Of a stretch of DNA of 64,000 nt, positions 13,601 to 25,200 are shown in pieces (within the stretch, counting starts at the first letter, position 1; every line of letters starts with the position of its first letter). A program made the position numbers and the translations under genes. Origin of the DNA: Aphelocoma coerulescens (taxonomy: Eukaryota; Chordata; Aves; Passeriformes; Corvidae); assembly GCF_041296385.1 (NCBI RefSeq), contig NC_091017.1:78979055-79043054 (forward strand), given 5' to 3'. The notes beneath the pieces were generated by a model. The model was not told where the DNA came from, ran no database searches, and saw nothing but the letters and a program-made list of their open reading frames with translations.

Positions 13601-16600
13601 GGCTGAGGGAGGGGGCAGGAGCAAGATTTCATTGAGCTCTTACCTCTTTTAAATCCTTTTAAAAATACGTGTGTGTGTATTCTGCAGTGCCTTGCAGAAA
13701 GCACAGTGGTACTGTTGCATTTGTGACGGAAAAGCAGCACACTTTGGGGTTGATTGTGGCACTTGTCTGACACCCCACGGTGACACTTCCCTGTCAGGGC
13801 AGGTGAAGCTGGGGACAGTACACTGGGGTCCTTCCTGTTGCTGGAGGAGCAGTCCTGTTTGGGGCTGCCTGCTGCCTTCTGTGCTCCTGCCAAGTGCAAA
13901 CTGGGAGCTCCAGTTCAGCGTGAATCCCTGGCAACAGGAAGAGAGTGGATTTTCCTGGGTCAGCTGGAATTTCACTTACTGCCTTCCTTGGCTCTGCTCC
14001 TCCTCAGCCCAGGATCTGCTGGGGCTGTAAGGGGGACAGGGCTGCATGGTTGGCTGTGTTCCCACACTGCCTGTCCAGCAGCAGCTTCTCCATCCCCAAA
14101 CCCTCCCTTTTCCAGGTACAACCTCTTCACGGGCTGCCCCAAGGCCAAGACGTGCACCATCATCCTGCGCGGGGGCGCGGAGCAGTTCATGGAGGAGACG
14201 GAGCGGTCGCTGCACGACGCCATCATGATCGTCAGGAGAGCAATCAAGGTGAGCCCGGGGCGGCCTCCCCCTGCACTGCCAGGGGACCCTGGCACAGCAG
14301 CAGTTCTGCTCCTGGAAACCTCCACACACACCAGGGCTTGGCCGAGGGCTCTGTGCAGGCTGAGCAGCAGCCCATGGATTTGCTCGAGTGCTGTTCCCTG
14401 GCCAGCTCAGCGTGGCTTTGGCAGCGTTTCCAGCTGCTTTCCAGGCACTTTCCTGGGTTTTGCCTGCACTTCTGCACAGCTGTGAATGGTGCTTGCTCCA
14501 TCCTCCACCCTAAAGGGAACAATCTCCTGGCTGTGCTGGTTGCATCTTCAGGAGATTGAGCAGCAGGATTGTTGTCACATGCTTGTCCATGCCCTTAAAG
14601 CCACCCATTCCCTCTCTTGGTGCCCAGTCCGAGGGGGTGACAGTCCTCTGGCTCTGAGGGCAGGCTGGCAGCACCAAGGCCCGTCTGGATGTGTGTTTGG
14701 TCCTGGGTGACACTGTCAAGCTCTGGGTGTTTCTGGGTTACACAAAAACGTGTCACTGTAGGGATGGCTTCTGGTTAAAAACAGCTCTGAGGCTGCGTGT
14801 CCTGAGAGGCCAGGAAGAAGCACGTCAGGAATTTTGGAGCTATAGCTTTAGAAAGAACGTCCTGATCTCTCCTGAAAAAACAGCAGAACCGATCTGCCAG
14901 GTGCTGCTGCCAATATCTTTAGTTTTGGATGCTTTATGGAAGTGAGGGAAGTTTCCCTGGCCCGAGTGGGCTGTGAGCTGCCATCCCTCCCTTGGTACAG
15001 TGTCCCCAGACCCCCTTTACCCTGTGCACAGCTGAGATGAGCTGCTGGAGCTGCCACTGGCGATTGTCGGTGTGTCCCTGCCGCTGCCAGCAGCGCTGTC
15101 AGACAGTGCCAGGGGCGGCAGCAGCCAGGGCTGCGGGCTGCCATGGGCTGCAGGCCTGCAGTGCCCTGACAGAGCCCTGCCTGCCGTCCCCTGCCTGCCG
15201 CGAGCGCTGCCGTGTCCCTGCAGAACGACTCGGTGGTGGCGGGCGGCGGCGCCATCGAGATGGAGCTCTCCAAGTACCTGCGGGACTACTCCCGCACCAT
15301 CCCGGGCAAGCAGCAGCTGCTGATCGGGGCCTACGCCAAGGCCCTGGAGATCATCCCCCGGCAGCTCTGCGACAACGCCGGCTTCGACGCCACCAACATC
15401 CTCAACAAGCTGCGAGCCAAGCACGCCCAGGTAGGGCCCCGGGGCTCCCGGGGCAGAGCTGGTGTGTCCCTGATTCCTTTCTCCCGGGTGTTCCTGCTGG
15501 AGCCTGTCAGAGCCCGTGTAACTCAGCCGGCCCGTGTTGACGCTGTGCCCCTTTGATTAAATGCTGTGTTTGTTTCAGATCAGGGGTGGGCTCAGCACAG
15601 GTTGCTATAAATGGAAAGGAGCTGTTTTCCCTTTGATCCCAGCTGTCGGGTGACTTCCTGAGCTGGGAGTTCTGATTTGCTTCTTAAAAACGCATCATTT
15701 GTCAGGAAGGAGCTGCTGTGTTAAACATGAAAGGAATCAGTGCAGGAGCTGGCTGAGCCAAGTGCTTTACACAGGAGCTGCAGGCTGAGGGTCCCAAGTG
15801 CTGATCTCATGGAGATCCCAGCTCCAGTGCTTGGAGGTTGCCCCTTGGATTCTGTCACTCCCACCACGTTTCACCCTGCTGCTGATGGTGGGGTTTGGGG
15901 AAATGCCCCGAAACGAGCGTGCAAAACCCGGGCAGTGAGGCAGCAGCACAGGGGGAGTCAGTGCCGTGAGGCTTCTATGGCTCCATGGCAGGGGCTGCCC
16001 AGGGAGGTTTGGAGTCCCCAGCCCTGGAGGTGTCCAAGGAAGGCCTGGCTGTTGCACTCAGTGCTCCGGGCTGGGGACAAGGGGGGGATCGGGCACAGCT
16101 TGGACTCGATGGTCTGGGAGGGCTTTCCCAACCTCAGTGGCTGGGATCCTAAACTGGAATGAGCCTTCTCTTCATGAGGCATCGCTGGCACTGGTGGCTG
16201 AAAGCAGAGACTGCTCAGTTTGGGTTTCGTGTGTTTTCGCTTCCTTCCCAGCGGAATGGGAGGGAGGCTCCAGCCTCTCCCTGCACCTTTGCTTGTCCTT
16301 CCCTCCCAGTCTTTCCCCAAGTCCCATCCAGCCCTGAGAGCAATCCCTGTCCTCTCTGTCCCTCAGGGTGGGATGTGGCACTGATCCCTGTCCCTGTGTC
16401 CCCTGTGACCCCAGGGTGGGATGTGGCACTGATCCCTGTCCCTGTGTCCCCTGTCCCTGTGTCCCCTGTGTCCGCAGGGCGGGATGTGGTACGGTGTGGA
16501 CGTGACCAACGAGGACATCGCTGACAACTTCTCGGCGTGCGTGTGGGAGCCGGCGGTGGTGCGGATCAACGCGCTGACGGCCGCCTCGGAGGCCGCGTGC

Positions 16601-16702
16601 CTCATCGTGTCTGTGGACGAGACCATCCGCAACCCCCGCTCCACCGTGGACGCTGCTCCCGGCGGCCGCGGCCGCGGCCGGGCCCGGCCCCACAACCACT
16701 GA
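4687..16702 (+). CDS. CCT7: CCT7, T-complex protein 1 subunit eta
   Basis: Twelve coding exons: 4687-4692, 6257-6410, 7369-7475, 8152-8277, 8874-8926, 10382-10553, 11583-11747, 12627-12815, 13338-13435, 14116-14248, 15224-15430 and 16478-16702 (1635 bp, 544 aa; human 543). All junctions are GT/AG and in phase. Exon 1 contributes only two Met codons. The product is one of eight subunits of the cytosolic TRiC/CCT ring, which folds actin, tubulin and WD40 proteins using ATP. Visible group II chaperonin signatures are [10 protein letters not shown] near the N-terminus, [14 protein letters not shown], the nucleotide-binding GDGTTS loop and the AGGGAIE motif before the second equatorial segment. 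The C-terminal tail is Gly/Arg-rich, as in mammals. Exon 12 begins Gly-Gly-Met-Trp-Tyr, where the human protein has Thr in place of Met. Introns carry five CR1 insertions. Confidence 0.98.
5205..5645 (-). mobile_element. CR1 LINE fragment in CCT7 intron 1
   Basis: This copy extends further from the 3' end than most here. It carries the segments around GAAGTTCTTCCTCATGTTGA and CTCTCCTCATGTCAGAGATG typical of an older CR1 subfamily, in reverse orientation relative to CCT7. Confidence 0.8.
5775..5900 (-). mobile_element. Short CR1 3' end in CCT7 intron 1
   Basis: The plus strand starts GGAATGGTTTGGGTTGGAAG and is cut after the CCTTGGACACTGCCAGG segment. It is an independent insertion 130 bp from the previous fragment. 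Confidence 0.85.
6411..7368 (+). other. CCT7 intron 2, no repeat recognised
   Basis: This 958-bp intron is AT-richer than its neighbours, especially 6930-7100, and shows no CR1, tandem repeat or RNA gene that I could recognise. Confidence 0.5.
7605..7992 (+). mobile_element. CR1 LINE 3' end in CCT7 intron 3
   Basis: In the sense of CCT7. It runs from the GGAGAAGGGAAGGAGCCAGG segment through the conserved GGATCCCTGGCAGTGTCCAA core to the terminal CCCACCCAAACCACTCTGAA. Confidence 0.88.
9893..10300 (+). mobile_element. CR1 LINE 3' end in CCT7 intron 5
   Basis: In the sense of CCT7. It belongs to the subfamily ending in GGACTCAATGATCTTAAATG with a CTGGAGCGTGTCCAGGGAAG upstream part. It ends about 80 bp before the exon 6 acceptor at 10380-10381. 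Confidence 0.85.
11850..12240 (+). mobile_element. Young CR1 LINE 3' end in CCT7 intron 7
   Basis: In the sense of CCT7. The core at about 12060-12187 matches the copies near 30.4 kb and 58.5 kb with zero to one difference over about 125 bases, so it is a recent insertion or has been homogenised. Confidence 0.9.
15975..16155 (+). mobile_element. CR1 LINE fragment in CCT7 intron 11
   Basis: It contains CTGCCCAGGGAGGTTTGGAG and ends with the GGACTCGATGGTCTGGGAGG segment of the older CR1 type, in the sense of CCT7. A related copy is at 23775-23935. Confidence 0.8.
16364..16490 (+). repeat. Triplicated acceptor/exon-start motif at CCT7 exon 12
   Basis: The motif [15 protein letters not shown] occurs at 16364, 16412 and 16475. 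The last is the true intron 11 acceptor and start of exon 12; the first two lie inside the intron. The 48-bp unit between the first two copies continues with CCCTGTCCCTGTGTCCCC runs, and the last gap is 63 bp because of one extra 15-bp subunit. Confidence 0.85.
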
Positions 16703-17020
16703 GGCCCCCGGCGCCGCGGGGCCGAGAGCGGATCAGTAATTAATGCCCGCGTTAATTAACGGCCGTTGGCTGAGGCCGTGCTGAGGGCTCGCAGCAGCCC
16801 CAGCCCTGGCAGCCGCAGCCCCCTGAGCTGCCCTGCCCTGCCCTGCCCTGCCCTGCCCTGCGCTCCCCACCCAGCACCGCTCCGTTCCCTCGGGAGCTCC
16901 CTCCTCGGGCGGAGCCAGCGCGGGGAGCGGGCTCGGGGCCTATTTATACTGGGTTATTTTTGTTCTGCTGGGCGCTTTGAACCCAGGCTCCAGCACAATA
17001 AACCGAGTTGGTCTCAGTGG
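16703..17020 (+). other. CCT7: CCT7 3' UTR with polyadenylation signal
   Basis: The UTR is about 315 bases. It contains a short (CCCTG)n run at 16830-16860 and a canonical AATAAA at 16997-17002, followed by GT-rich sequence. Cleavage is expected near 17015-17020. Confidence 0.85.
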
Positions 17021-17766
17021 CAGGTTGGGCTTTCCTCTGTTCTCTGCTTCATTCCACACGGTGGGAGCTCAGGGTTGGGGTTAAAAAATGAACCTTTCAG
17101 GCTGGTTTTTTGCCCTGTTCCAAAGCAGGTGCTGCGCTGGAGAGCAGGACAGACTCCAGGCACATCCCAGGAGTGCTTCTAGGGTGGAGCACCCACCACT
17201 GTCTTTGTGCTTGGAGCTCTCAGGTATTGCTCAGTGACATTTAAATTGGCTTTTGCTCAGTGGGGCATTTACATTTTCTGTTTGCTCCATGGAAGGAGGT
17301 TCGGGGCAGCAGCTGTGCGACAGCTCCAAGGGGCTTCAGGGATGGATCCAGGCATTTGGGGGGACTGGCGGGAAAATCCTGCCAGGAGAACACAGGAAAA
17401 CTTCAGTCTGGTGAGTTGGAAGGGACCATAAAGATTATCCAGGGACACCTTGCACTATCCCAGGTTGTCCCCAGCCCTGTCCAGCCTGGCCTTGGACGCT
17501 GCCAGGGATCCAGGGGCAGCCACAGCTGCTCTGGGCACCCTGTGCCAGGGCCTCACTACCCTCAGTGCTCCCCCCATGCTGCCCCTGTGTCCCACTTTGT
17601 CCCAGTACCCTGTGATGCCAGACCAGTGGAGCCCACAGACCTGCAGAGGGAGTCAGGAGAACGCTTCCAGTAAGCCCCAAACAGCAACTGGTGTCACTGG
17701 TGTGGTGCTGGTGCGGGTCCAGTGTGACCACCGGGAGAGTGAAAACCCAGCTCGATCTCCAGAGTC
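17021..17766. other. Intergenic gap between convergent CCT7 and FBXO41
   Basis: About 750 bp separate the two predicted polyadenylation signals. Apart from one CR1 fragment it holds nothing recognisable. Confidence 0.6.
17408..17570 (-). mobile_element. CR1 LINE 3' end between CCT7 and FBXO41
   Basis: The plus strand starts GAGTTGGAAGGGACCATAAA and includes the CCAGGGATCCAGGGGCAGCC core. The extreme 3' tail has decayed. Confidence 0.85.
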
Positions 17767-20700
17767 TTTATTCAACACTGAATCATAAAATAGCTCTTTA
17801 CACGCTTCGCTGGGGGTTGTTTCTCTGTAATTCTTTAAATACACATTGTTTACACTTGCCAAAGTTTCAAAGCAACAACATCAAAGTGCGTCTACAGGTG
17901 AGAGTTCCAACCAAAGTGCTAAAAACACGGACTCCCCCGGAGCCTCCCCTGCCCCACGCCCGGCTGCAGCCCCGTCCCAGCGCTCCCCCCTTCCAGGACA
18001 TCATCTCCAGCAGACCTCGCACCAAGGGCCCGGTTTAGCATCCAGGGACCACGGGATGGGGGGGAAAAGGGATGTTTGGTTCTCCAGACACTGGCACATC
18101 GCTGCGGAAAGACTAAAATAGACCTAAATTTATATAGAGTTAAAAAAATAACTTGGGAGGCCACGGGAACCTTTGGGGAGGGGAGGTCGCTGTACAGGGC
18201 CCCTCGGGCTCTGCTCACGGAGCTGCTGCCGCCGTGCAGGGCTTTAGGGAATGATTCCAGCTCCTGCATCTATATATCTCTATTCTCTGCACTGATTATC
18301 TCCTCTGATTATCTCGAAGCAACTGTGCATCACCCCTTCGCTTCCCAAAAACTGCCCCACACCATTGCACCCACTTGTCCCCGGCCCCAACCTGCCTCGT
18401 TCCCCTCCACGGGGCTCAATCCCGAGGCTGCATTAGAAAATCCCTTTTTTTCCTTGCTTTTGGGCAGTTTTCCCTCCTCGCTGCTGCAGCAGCTTTTCCT
18501 CAGTGCTCTCCCACCCTCCCTGGGGATTATTTTGCCTCCCGCTCATGGGGAAGGCCCATCACCACCTCACAACACCCTGCAATGCTTCAGTCACAACAAA
18601 CCGTCTCTGCTTCCCAAAATCTCCCTGCTCCCTGGGACTTTCTCCCTTTTAAAGTATTTTCTCATTTGGCACCAATTCCCAAATGGTTTTGCTCCACCCC
18701 AAGCTGCTGTTTCTCACCCCAAAATGAGGATGAAGCAATGCTCCAGCTCCTGGGCTGGGGCCTCCCATAAGAGCTAAGGAAAACATTTGTTAGCCACTTC
18801 AGGAGCCTTCACCAACACTTCTGGGGTTTTTTTTGTTCTGTTTTCCCTAAATCCAGGCTCTTCTGGAGGATCCAGCCAAGCCCCTGCCGTGGCTGTGCCC
18901 TTGGTGGCAGCAGGGACCAGGACACACATCGAGAACTGGGATAAAGAGGTTTAAAATCCTCCTTGGACAGCGTCAAGTTGGGGGTTCCCATTTCCCTCAA
19001 TCCCTGACACCCTGGAGCCCCAGACCAGAGGGATAAGGCAGGAGGAGGCAGCTGATCCCCAGAGCATTCCTGGCTCCTGGGGGCTCGGAGCGTTGGAGGA
19101 CGAGTGAAATCCTACACGAGGGAGACACAAAAACACGGATTTAGGATAGATTTGGCCCCCGAGCTGGCTTTGGTGATGTTGTTCCTCTTGAAATCCCTGA
19201 CCAGCACCCAAATTCAGGCAAAGGGGAATGCCGGGAATGTCGGCCATGTGGAAACTTTGGGAAAACTCGTAAGAAAGAGAATGAATCTCCCCAAAACTGG
19301 TCCTGCAGGAGCCAGGCTCAGAACCACTGTCCATCCAAACTCTGCCAGCTCTGGCCATCCCTGTGACCCCAATCCTCTCCCAGATCCATGGATTTTACTG
19401 GGGATTGTCATCGCAGAGCCCCTCTGGCACTTCTCATAGGGGGCTGAGCTGAACGCACTGTGTGATTTCAAGGCTTTCCCAGGAAATTTGGTATTTCTGT
19501 GTTCCCATCACTTCCAGAGGCTCCGTGACCAGGGCGGTGGCTCCACGGCCGTGGGCAGCGTGGCCGGAGCATCCCGCAGGGGCCACGCGCCAGCAGGAGG
19601 GGGGGAAAGCAGCAGGGCAGGATCCATCTGACATTTCAGAGCCGTTAATGAGCTCGTTAACAAGCCGGGCAATTAGGAGCCACCAGGAGAGCCCTCGTTC
19701 CCACCATTCTTGTCAGTGCCAGCCGCCTTCATCCCCAGCTGAGGAGGAGGAGGAGGAGGAAGGCATCAATTCAAGCCCCAGTAAAACAGGGAGAAACCCT
19801 CACTTCCTATCTTCTGATCCTTGAACCTGCTCAAGGTCTTGTGTCATCAGAGGATTTTGTAGAAAGGTGGCTTTGCTGAGATGGGTTCTTGGGGAATGCC
19901 CCGAGGGGAGGCGATGGTTTGATCTGGTTTGGGGATGCACCAAAGCACCGAATGCAGGTGAGGGTCCTGCCCTGACTTCCAGAGCCCTGGTGGCAGCGGG
20001 GCTGGGGATGTCACAGAGCCACCCACGCCCCAACACCACCCCACACACGGCCACCGCTGGCATGGAAGGTTTCTCTGAGAATCCTCAACACCTCCCCTCT
20101 TTCCATCACCTCATCCTCGCCTTCGCCTCGGCCCCGAGGAGCCGGGACAGGGTCCTGGCGCCAGCAAACCCGGAGCAGCCACCTCCAGGCTTGGGCCACG
20201 AGAGTCTTTAAGCGTAGAGTGTATAAACATGCTGAGTATATAATTTTCCTTTAAAATCTTTTTTTTTTCCTTCTTCTCTTTATAGAAATAAATACTTGCT
20301 TTGTTTTTGTTTTTAAGGGAATTTTGCAAGTCCCTGCACTGTGGTGGTGACATCTCCACTGGGCCACGCTCCGGGACAGGGCCGGATGGTCCCCGGGGGT
20401 TGTAGCTTTGCTGGGTGGTTTTTTGCTGGTTGGGGCATCCCTTGCTCCTCTTGCCCCTGGGTTAGGAGTGTCCCAGCCTCCCCGGGGTGGAGGTAAACCC
20501 ACGGTGGGCACGGCAGGGAGCTGCTCCCAGTACCGGGGAGCTCAGCCGTGGCGACGGGGTGGGATGCAGGAGTTTCTCGCAGGCATTTTCGGGCTCCCAC
20601 ATTTTGTGCATTCAGGGAGCAGCCTTCTCCTGGAAAGCTGCACCAGGAGGGGGAGCAGAGGCGCTTCCCTCGGGGTTATGGCCACAAAACCCTGACCGTT

Positions 20701-22279
20701 TGAGAGCAGACAGCGCAGGTGGGATGAAGGATGGGTGAAGGGTCTCCTGAGGCAGGGTGGAGATGCAGGGACTGCCTCCAGAGCCCCACCAGCCTCAGCG
20801 ATTTGGGGGTGATTTTCCTTCGTCTGGGGATCCCCACGGGCTGCCTGGCAGCCCCAGCTGAGGTCAGCAGCTCTTGTGCCATGGATGAGGAATGTGGTGC
20901 TGGATCTGCAGCCTGGTTCCTCCTGGGGGATGCTCCCCGTGAGCCGCCCATGGCTCCGGGAGGGCTGGGGAGGGGACAGGCGCTGGGAGGGGTCTCCCCA
21001 CAGCCACTCCGGCCAACGGGCACCAAAACCTCCAGCGCTGGTCCACAGAAGAGGGAAAAGCCCCAAATCCACTTTCCCAGTCGGTTCCTCTCTGCTCAGC
21101 CCGGTGGGTCCAAGGACACGGGCTGGGGCTGTGGGCAAGGCCGGGGTGTCCCCACTGCTGGCAGTGCTCTGATGGGTGTCCCCAACTCCAGGGACACCTC
21201 CTGGGACTTTCCCCCAGGGGGGAGGATGGAGACGCCTGACCCTGCTGGATGCCTTTCCAAAACCTTTTCCTATGGAAAAAGGGTATTTCGGGGATGATGA
21301 TGCCCTTGCAGGCAGAGGACACTCGGAAGAAAACTCCGAAATAGACAATGGTGGCCGTAGACAAGGGTCAGCCAGGGCTGTTGGTTGGTGCTTTCCCCAG
21401 GATGATTTCAGGATAATCTGGCCAGGGTTTCTTCTTCAGGCTGCTCAGGAAGGCGATGGGATGGCAAACGTGAGTGTCCCGTGCCAGTCTCTCTCTCCAC
21501 ATGGGACAAGTGACCCCGGACAGAGTCCTGGTGGTGGGGACAGGAGCGTGACCCGTGTTCCTGGTGGACGAGGATTTTGGAGATGGTTTATTGCCTTGGC
21601 AGGAGGGTTTTGGTGGAGAGGAAGTGAGGCCAGAGACCTCTGGAAGAGCGCCCATCTCTCCTGGCGTCCTCTCAAAGCCCCCGAGGAGCAGCTCTGCCCT
21701 CAGGCTTGTGCTGCGGGGGCTGCTGGTTTCTGGGGGCATTCCCTTTGTCAAACACGGAATGGAAACGAGCAGAAACCCCGCGGGAAGGCCGGGCACTGTC
21801 TCCTGGGGAGGAGCAGACCCTTCCCACCCCACCTCTATCATCCCACGGAGAGGCCAGGCTGCAGCAGTGCCGAGCCCAGCGCTCTGCCAAGAGCCCCCGG
21901 AACAGGCCGAGCCAGCCTCAAATGGGCAGAGATCCCCCAAAACAGAGTTCGACAGAACAGCCATCCCCAAACGCGGATCCGTGGCGAGGAGCAGCCGCAG
22001 GGGTTCAACGCCATCTTCCCTCCTGGGAGAGAGCCTGGCCCTGGCTCTTGGGGCAGCCAAAAAATGTCCTTAAGTAGCACCTTCTCGCCCGCGAGCGGCC
22101 CCGGGATGGCCCCGGCTGCCGGTCCCGAAGCCTGCGAGAGTTTGGGGTTCCTTGTGCACGAGCCGGGGGGTCCCTGCTCCGGCCCCGGCCGCGGAGGAGC
22201 GGCCCACGCTGGGTTTGGTCTCAGGGGCCTCGGGCTCCGCTGGGCAGAGCAGGGAATGTGCTTTGGGTTCCCTGAAGGG
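17767..22279 (-). other. FBXO41: Probable long 3' UTR of FBXO41
   Basis: After the FBXO41 stop no further gene is seen before a canonical AATAAA on the minus strand (plus positions 17767-17772), giving a UTR of about 4.5 kb. The stretch is free of CR1 copies, unlike the introns on both sides, which fits transcribed and constrained sequence. An AU-rich core UAUUUAUUU is read on the minus strand at about 20284-20295, and a short GGA run lies at 19739-19758. Alternative shorter ends are possible, for example at TATAAA-type signals near 20281 and 18132. Confidence 0.6.
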
Positions 22280-25200
22280 CTAACAGCCTCCTTCCACCTT
22301 GATGTGTAAAATCTTGGAGAAGCCGGGTCTTTTCCTCAGGGCCTGGAAGAGGAGCAGAGCGTGGGGTCAGGGGGGAGCCAGCAGTGCCACTGCTCCATGG
22401 GGACAGGGAGGGAAAGGGGGAGCACCTCCAGCCCCTGCCTCGGGAAGGACACAGGTGAGAGAGAGAGAAGGGAATCCCTGCCACTGGAAGGACACAGGGC
22501 AAGGGAAGGAGGGGGGGGATAGCTCCAATTATCTCCAATCCCTGCCTCAGGACAGACATGGGGTGAGGGAGGGAGAGGAAGGAAAGAGGCAAGGGAGAGA
22601 GAGGGGGAACATTTCTGATCCCTGCCAGGGCAAGGACGCAGGGCTGGTGACACTCCTGTTAGCTGGGTCTGGGATCCTTCACCTGGAGTTTGTTCACCAT
22701 TTCTTCAAACATCTTCCTGGCTTCGGGGCTGTGGGGCTCCTTGAAGTAGTCCACAATCCCCACCTGCACCACGATGGACTTCAGGTTCCGGCACACACCT
22801 GGGGGCACAGACACCTCCTGGATCTCCACGCCTGGGCACAGGCAGCTTCCCCAGGTCCCACCCTGTGCTTCTCAAGGCCTCTGTGTGTGGGGAATCCTCA
22901 CCCTGAATGTGGAGGAGCCCTGGCCAAGGTCTGTGCAGGGATGGGCCGTGGGCTGTCTCTGGCTGCTCTGTCCCAAATCAGTGTCCTCCCACTTCCTTGG
23001 GAGTCCCTGACTCTGCCATCCAGAGGGGTGGGCTCCCAGCAAGTCCAGCCACAGTCACCTGAGCTGTGGCCACCAGGACAGACCCTCCTGAGGCTGTGGA
23101 CCTCCTGCCCTGGCCAATGACTTGGGTTTGTCACAAACCTCAGGCGTGTCACAAACATTGAGGCCTTGGCTACACTGGGGGGACCAGGGAGGGAGCGGCT
23201 CCATCCTCCCTGCGGCTCGAGGCAAGATCAGCTCTCCTTGGCCCGTCCTTGGCAGGGGATGTTGGACCCCCTCTTAGACACCTTCCACCACAGAGCTCCC
23301 AGCACCCTCCAGCATCGGCAGCTCCCGCGGGTGGGGCAGGAGGGCCGGTCTGGCCCATGGGTCTGGGTCTCTGCTCAGGGGCTGCTGGCCCTGGCATCGC
23401 TACTCACTGTTGAAGTGCAGCAGGGCTTTGGGGGTCACCGGGGTGGACGTCAGCACCAGCATCTCCAGCCCCTTCAGCCCCTCCCGACACACCTCGGCAG
23501 CCACCTCCTGGTTGATCTCAGCCACGTGGTCCAGCTCCAGCACCTGCAGCCTCATGCAGTTCCGGGCTGCGGGGACACAGCATCCCCTGTCAGCATCCCA
23601 CGGGGAAGGGACCAGGACAGGCAGGGGGAAGGGGGGTGGGAGGGATGGGTGGTACAAGCAGGGGCAGGGAGCACCCATGGACCTCGGGGTGGGTGAGCTT
23701 CTCCACTGAGATCCCCATGGAGCATCCCCCTGCCTACAGCAAGGGCCCGCTCCTTGCTCCATCCAAGAAGGAGGGAGGGGCTGCCCGGGGAGGTTTGGAG
23801 TCCCCACCCCTGGAGGTGTCCAGGGAAGGCCTGGACGTGGCACTCAGAGCTTTGGGCTGGGGACAAGGGGGGCATCGGGCACAGGGTGGACTCGGTGGTC
23901 CCAGAGATCTTTCCCAAGCCCAGTGATCCGTGCTGTGACCCCGCCACCCCGAGCGCTGCCTACCTAAGGACGCCAGTCCCTGCACGCCGCAGCCGGCCCC
24001 TCCGACGCCGAGCGCCCGCAGGTGGGGCCAGCAGCGCCCGATCATCTGCAGGCAGCGGTTGCTGAAGCGCGTCGGCTGCTGGCTGGGGACACGAGGGACA
24101 AGAGCTGGGGGTGGCACGGCTCAGTCCCCCCACCGCGGGCACGCCTGGGAGGGGTGCGGGATTGCGAGCTCTCCCGCCCCACCAGCCCGGGGGCCACCCT
24201 GGGGGAGGTGTCCCCGTGTGAGCAGCACCCGGGGCTGGGCTGCCACCGGGACAGGGCAGCTCTGTGTGCCCAGTGCCCCAGCCCTTGTCTGGAGCAGCTG
24301 TGGCTGCCCCTGGATCCCTGGCAGTGTCCCAGGCCAGGCTGGACATTGGGGCTGGGAGCAGCCTGGGACAGTGGGAGGTGTCCCTGCCATGGTGGGGGGG
24401 GGGGGGGGGTGCTGGAGGGGCTCCGAGGTCCCTTCCAACCCAAAGCATCCCATGATTCTGTGATTCCAACCTTGGAGACCCAAACCAGGCTCTGAACTCT
24501 GCTGCTTGCCCAGATCAAAGCAGCAGCAGGGCCTGGACCTTTGGCCCAGGTGGAGAGGCTGAAGTGCCCGGTGCTGCTTCCCCAGGGTAGATAGGAGCCA
24601 CCCGGCCCTGGCACCCGGCCCTGGCACCCGGCCTGTCCTGCCGAGCCACCTCCCCTCTGTGGTGACACTGCCATGAACCTCCCAGACAAGAGCTACGCCC
24701 AGGGGACATTCCCAGGCACGGAGCTGTGTCCTGCTGCGTGAGCCATCAGCTGCCGAGCACCCAGACATTGTGGGGTGGAGGTGAGGCTCCAGCAGCATCT
24801 CCCCCGAAATGCTGTCCCAGAGTGAGAGCAGCTGCAGTCGCCCCTAAGCAGTGACACCCTTCCATCAACGTCCAGGCCCTGCAGGGCTGCTGCTGCTGAG
24901 CAGCGAGAGCTCAGACAGCCCTTTGATGTTCAGTGCCACCTCCCAGACCCATCACAGATCCCTTTCATCTCCGCAGTGAGCAGCCTCCCTGGGAACATTC
25001 CCGGCACAGCAGGGAGGGGCAGACACCCAGCAGCGCCCAGTTTTCACCGGGAGGGATGGGGCTGAGCCCCTGCTCTCCCGGACTGGGCTCCAGGATTGCT
25101 GCTCATCCCATGAAGACCCTCCCTAAGGAAATCAGGTTCTGGCACCCAATTTCTTTCCAGCACCTCACACTCAATGGCCTCCTCCTGACACAGTTCCATC

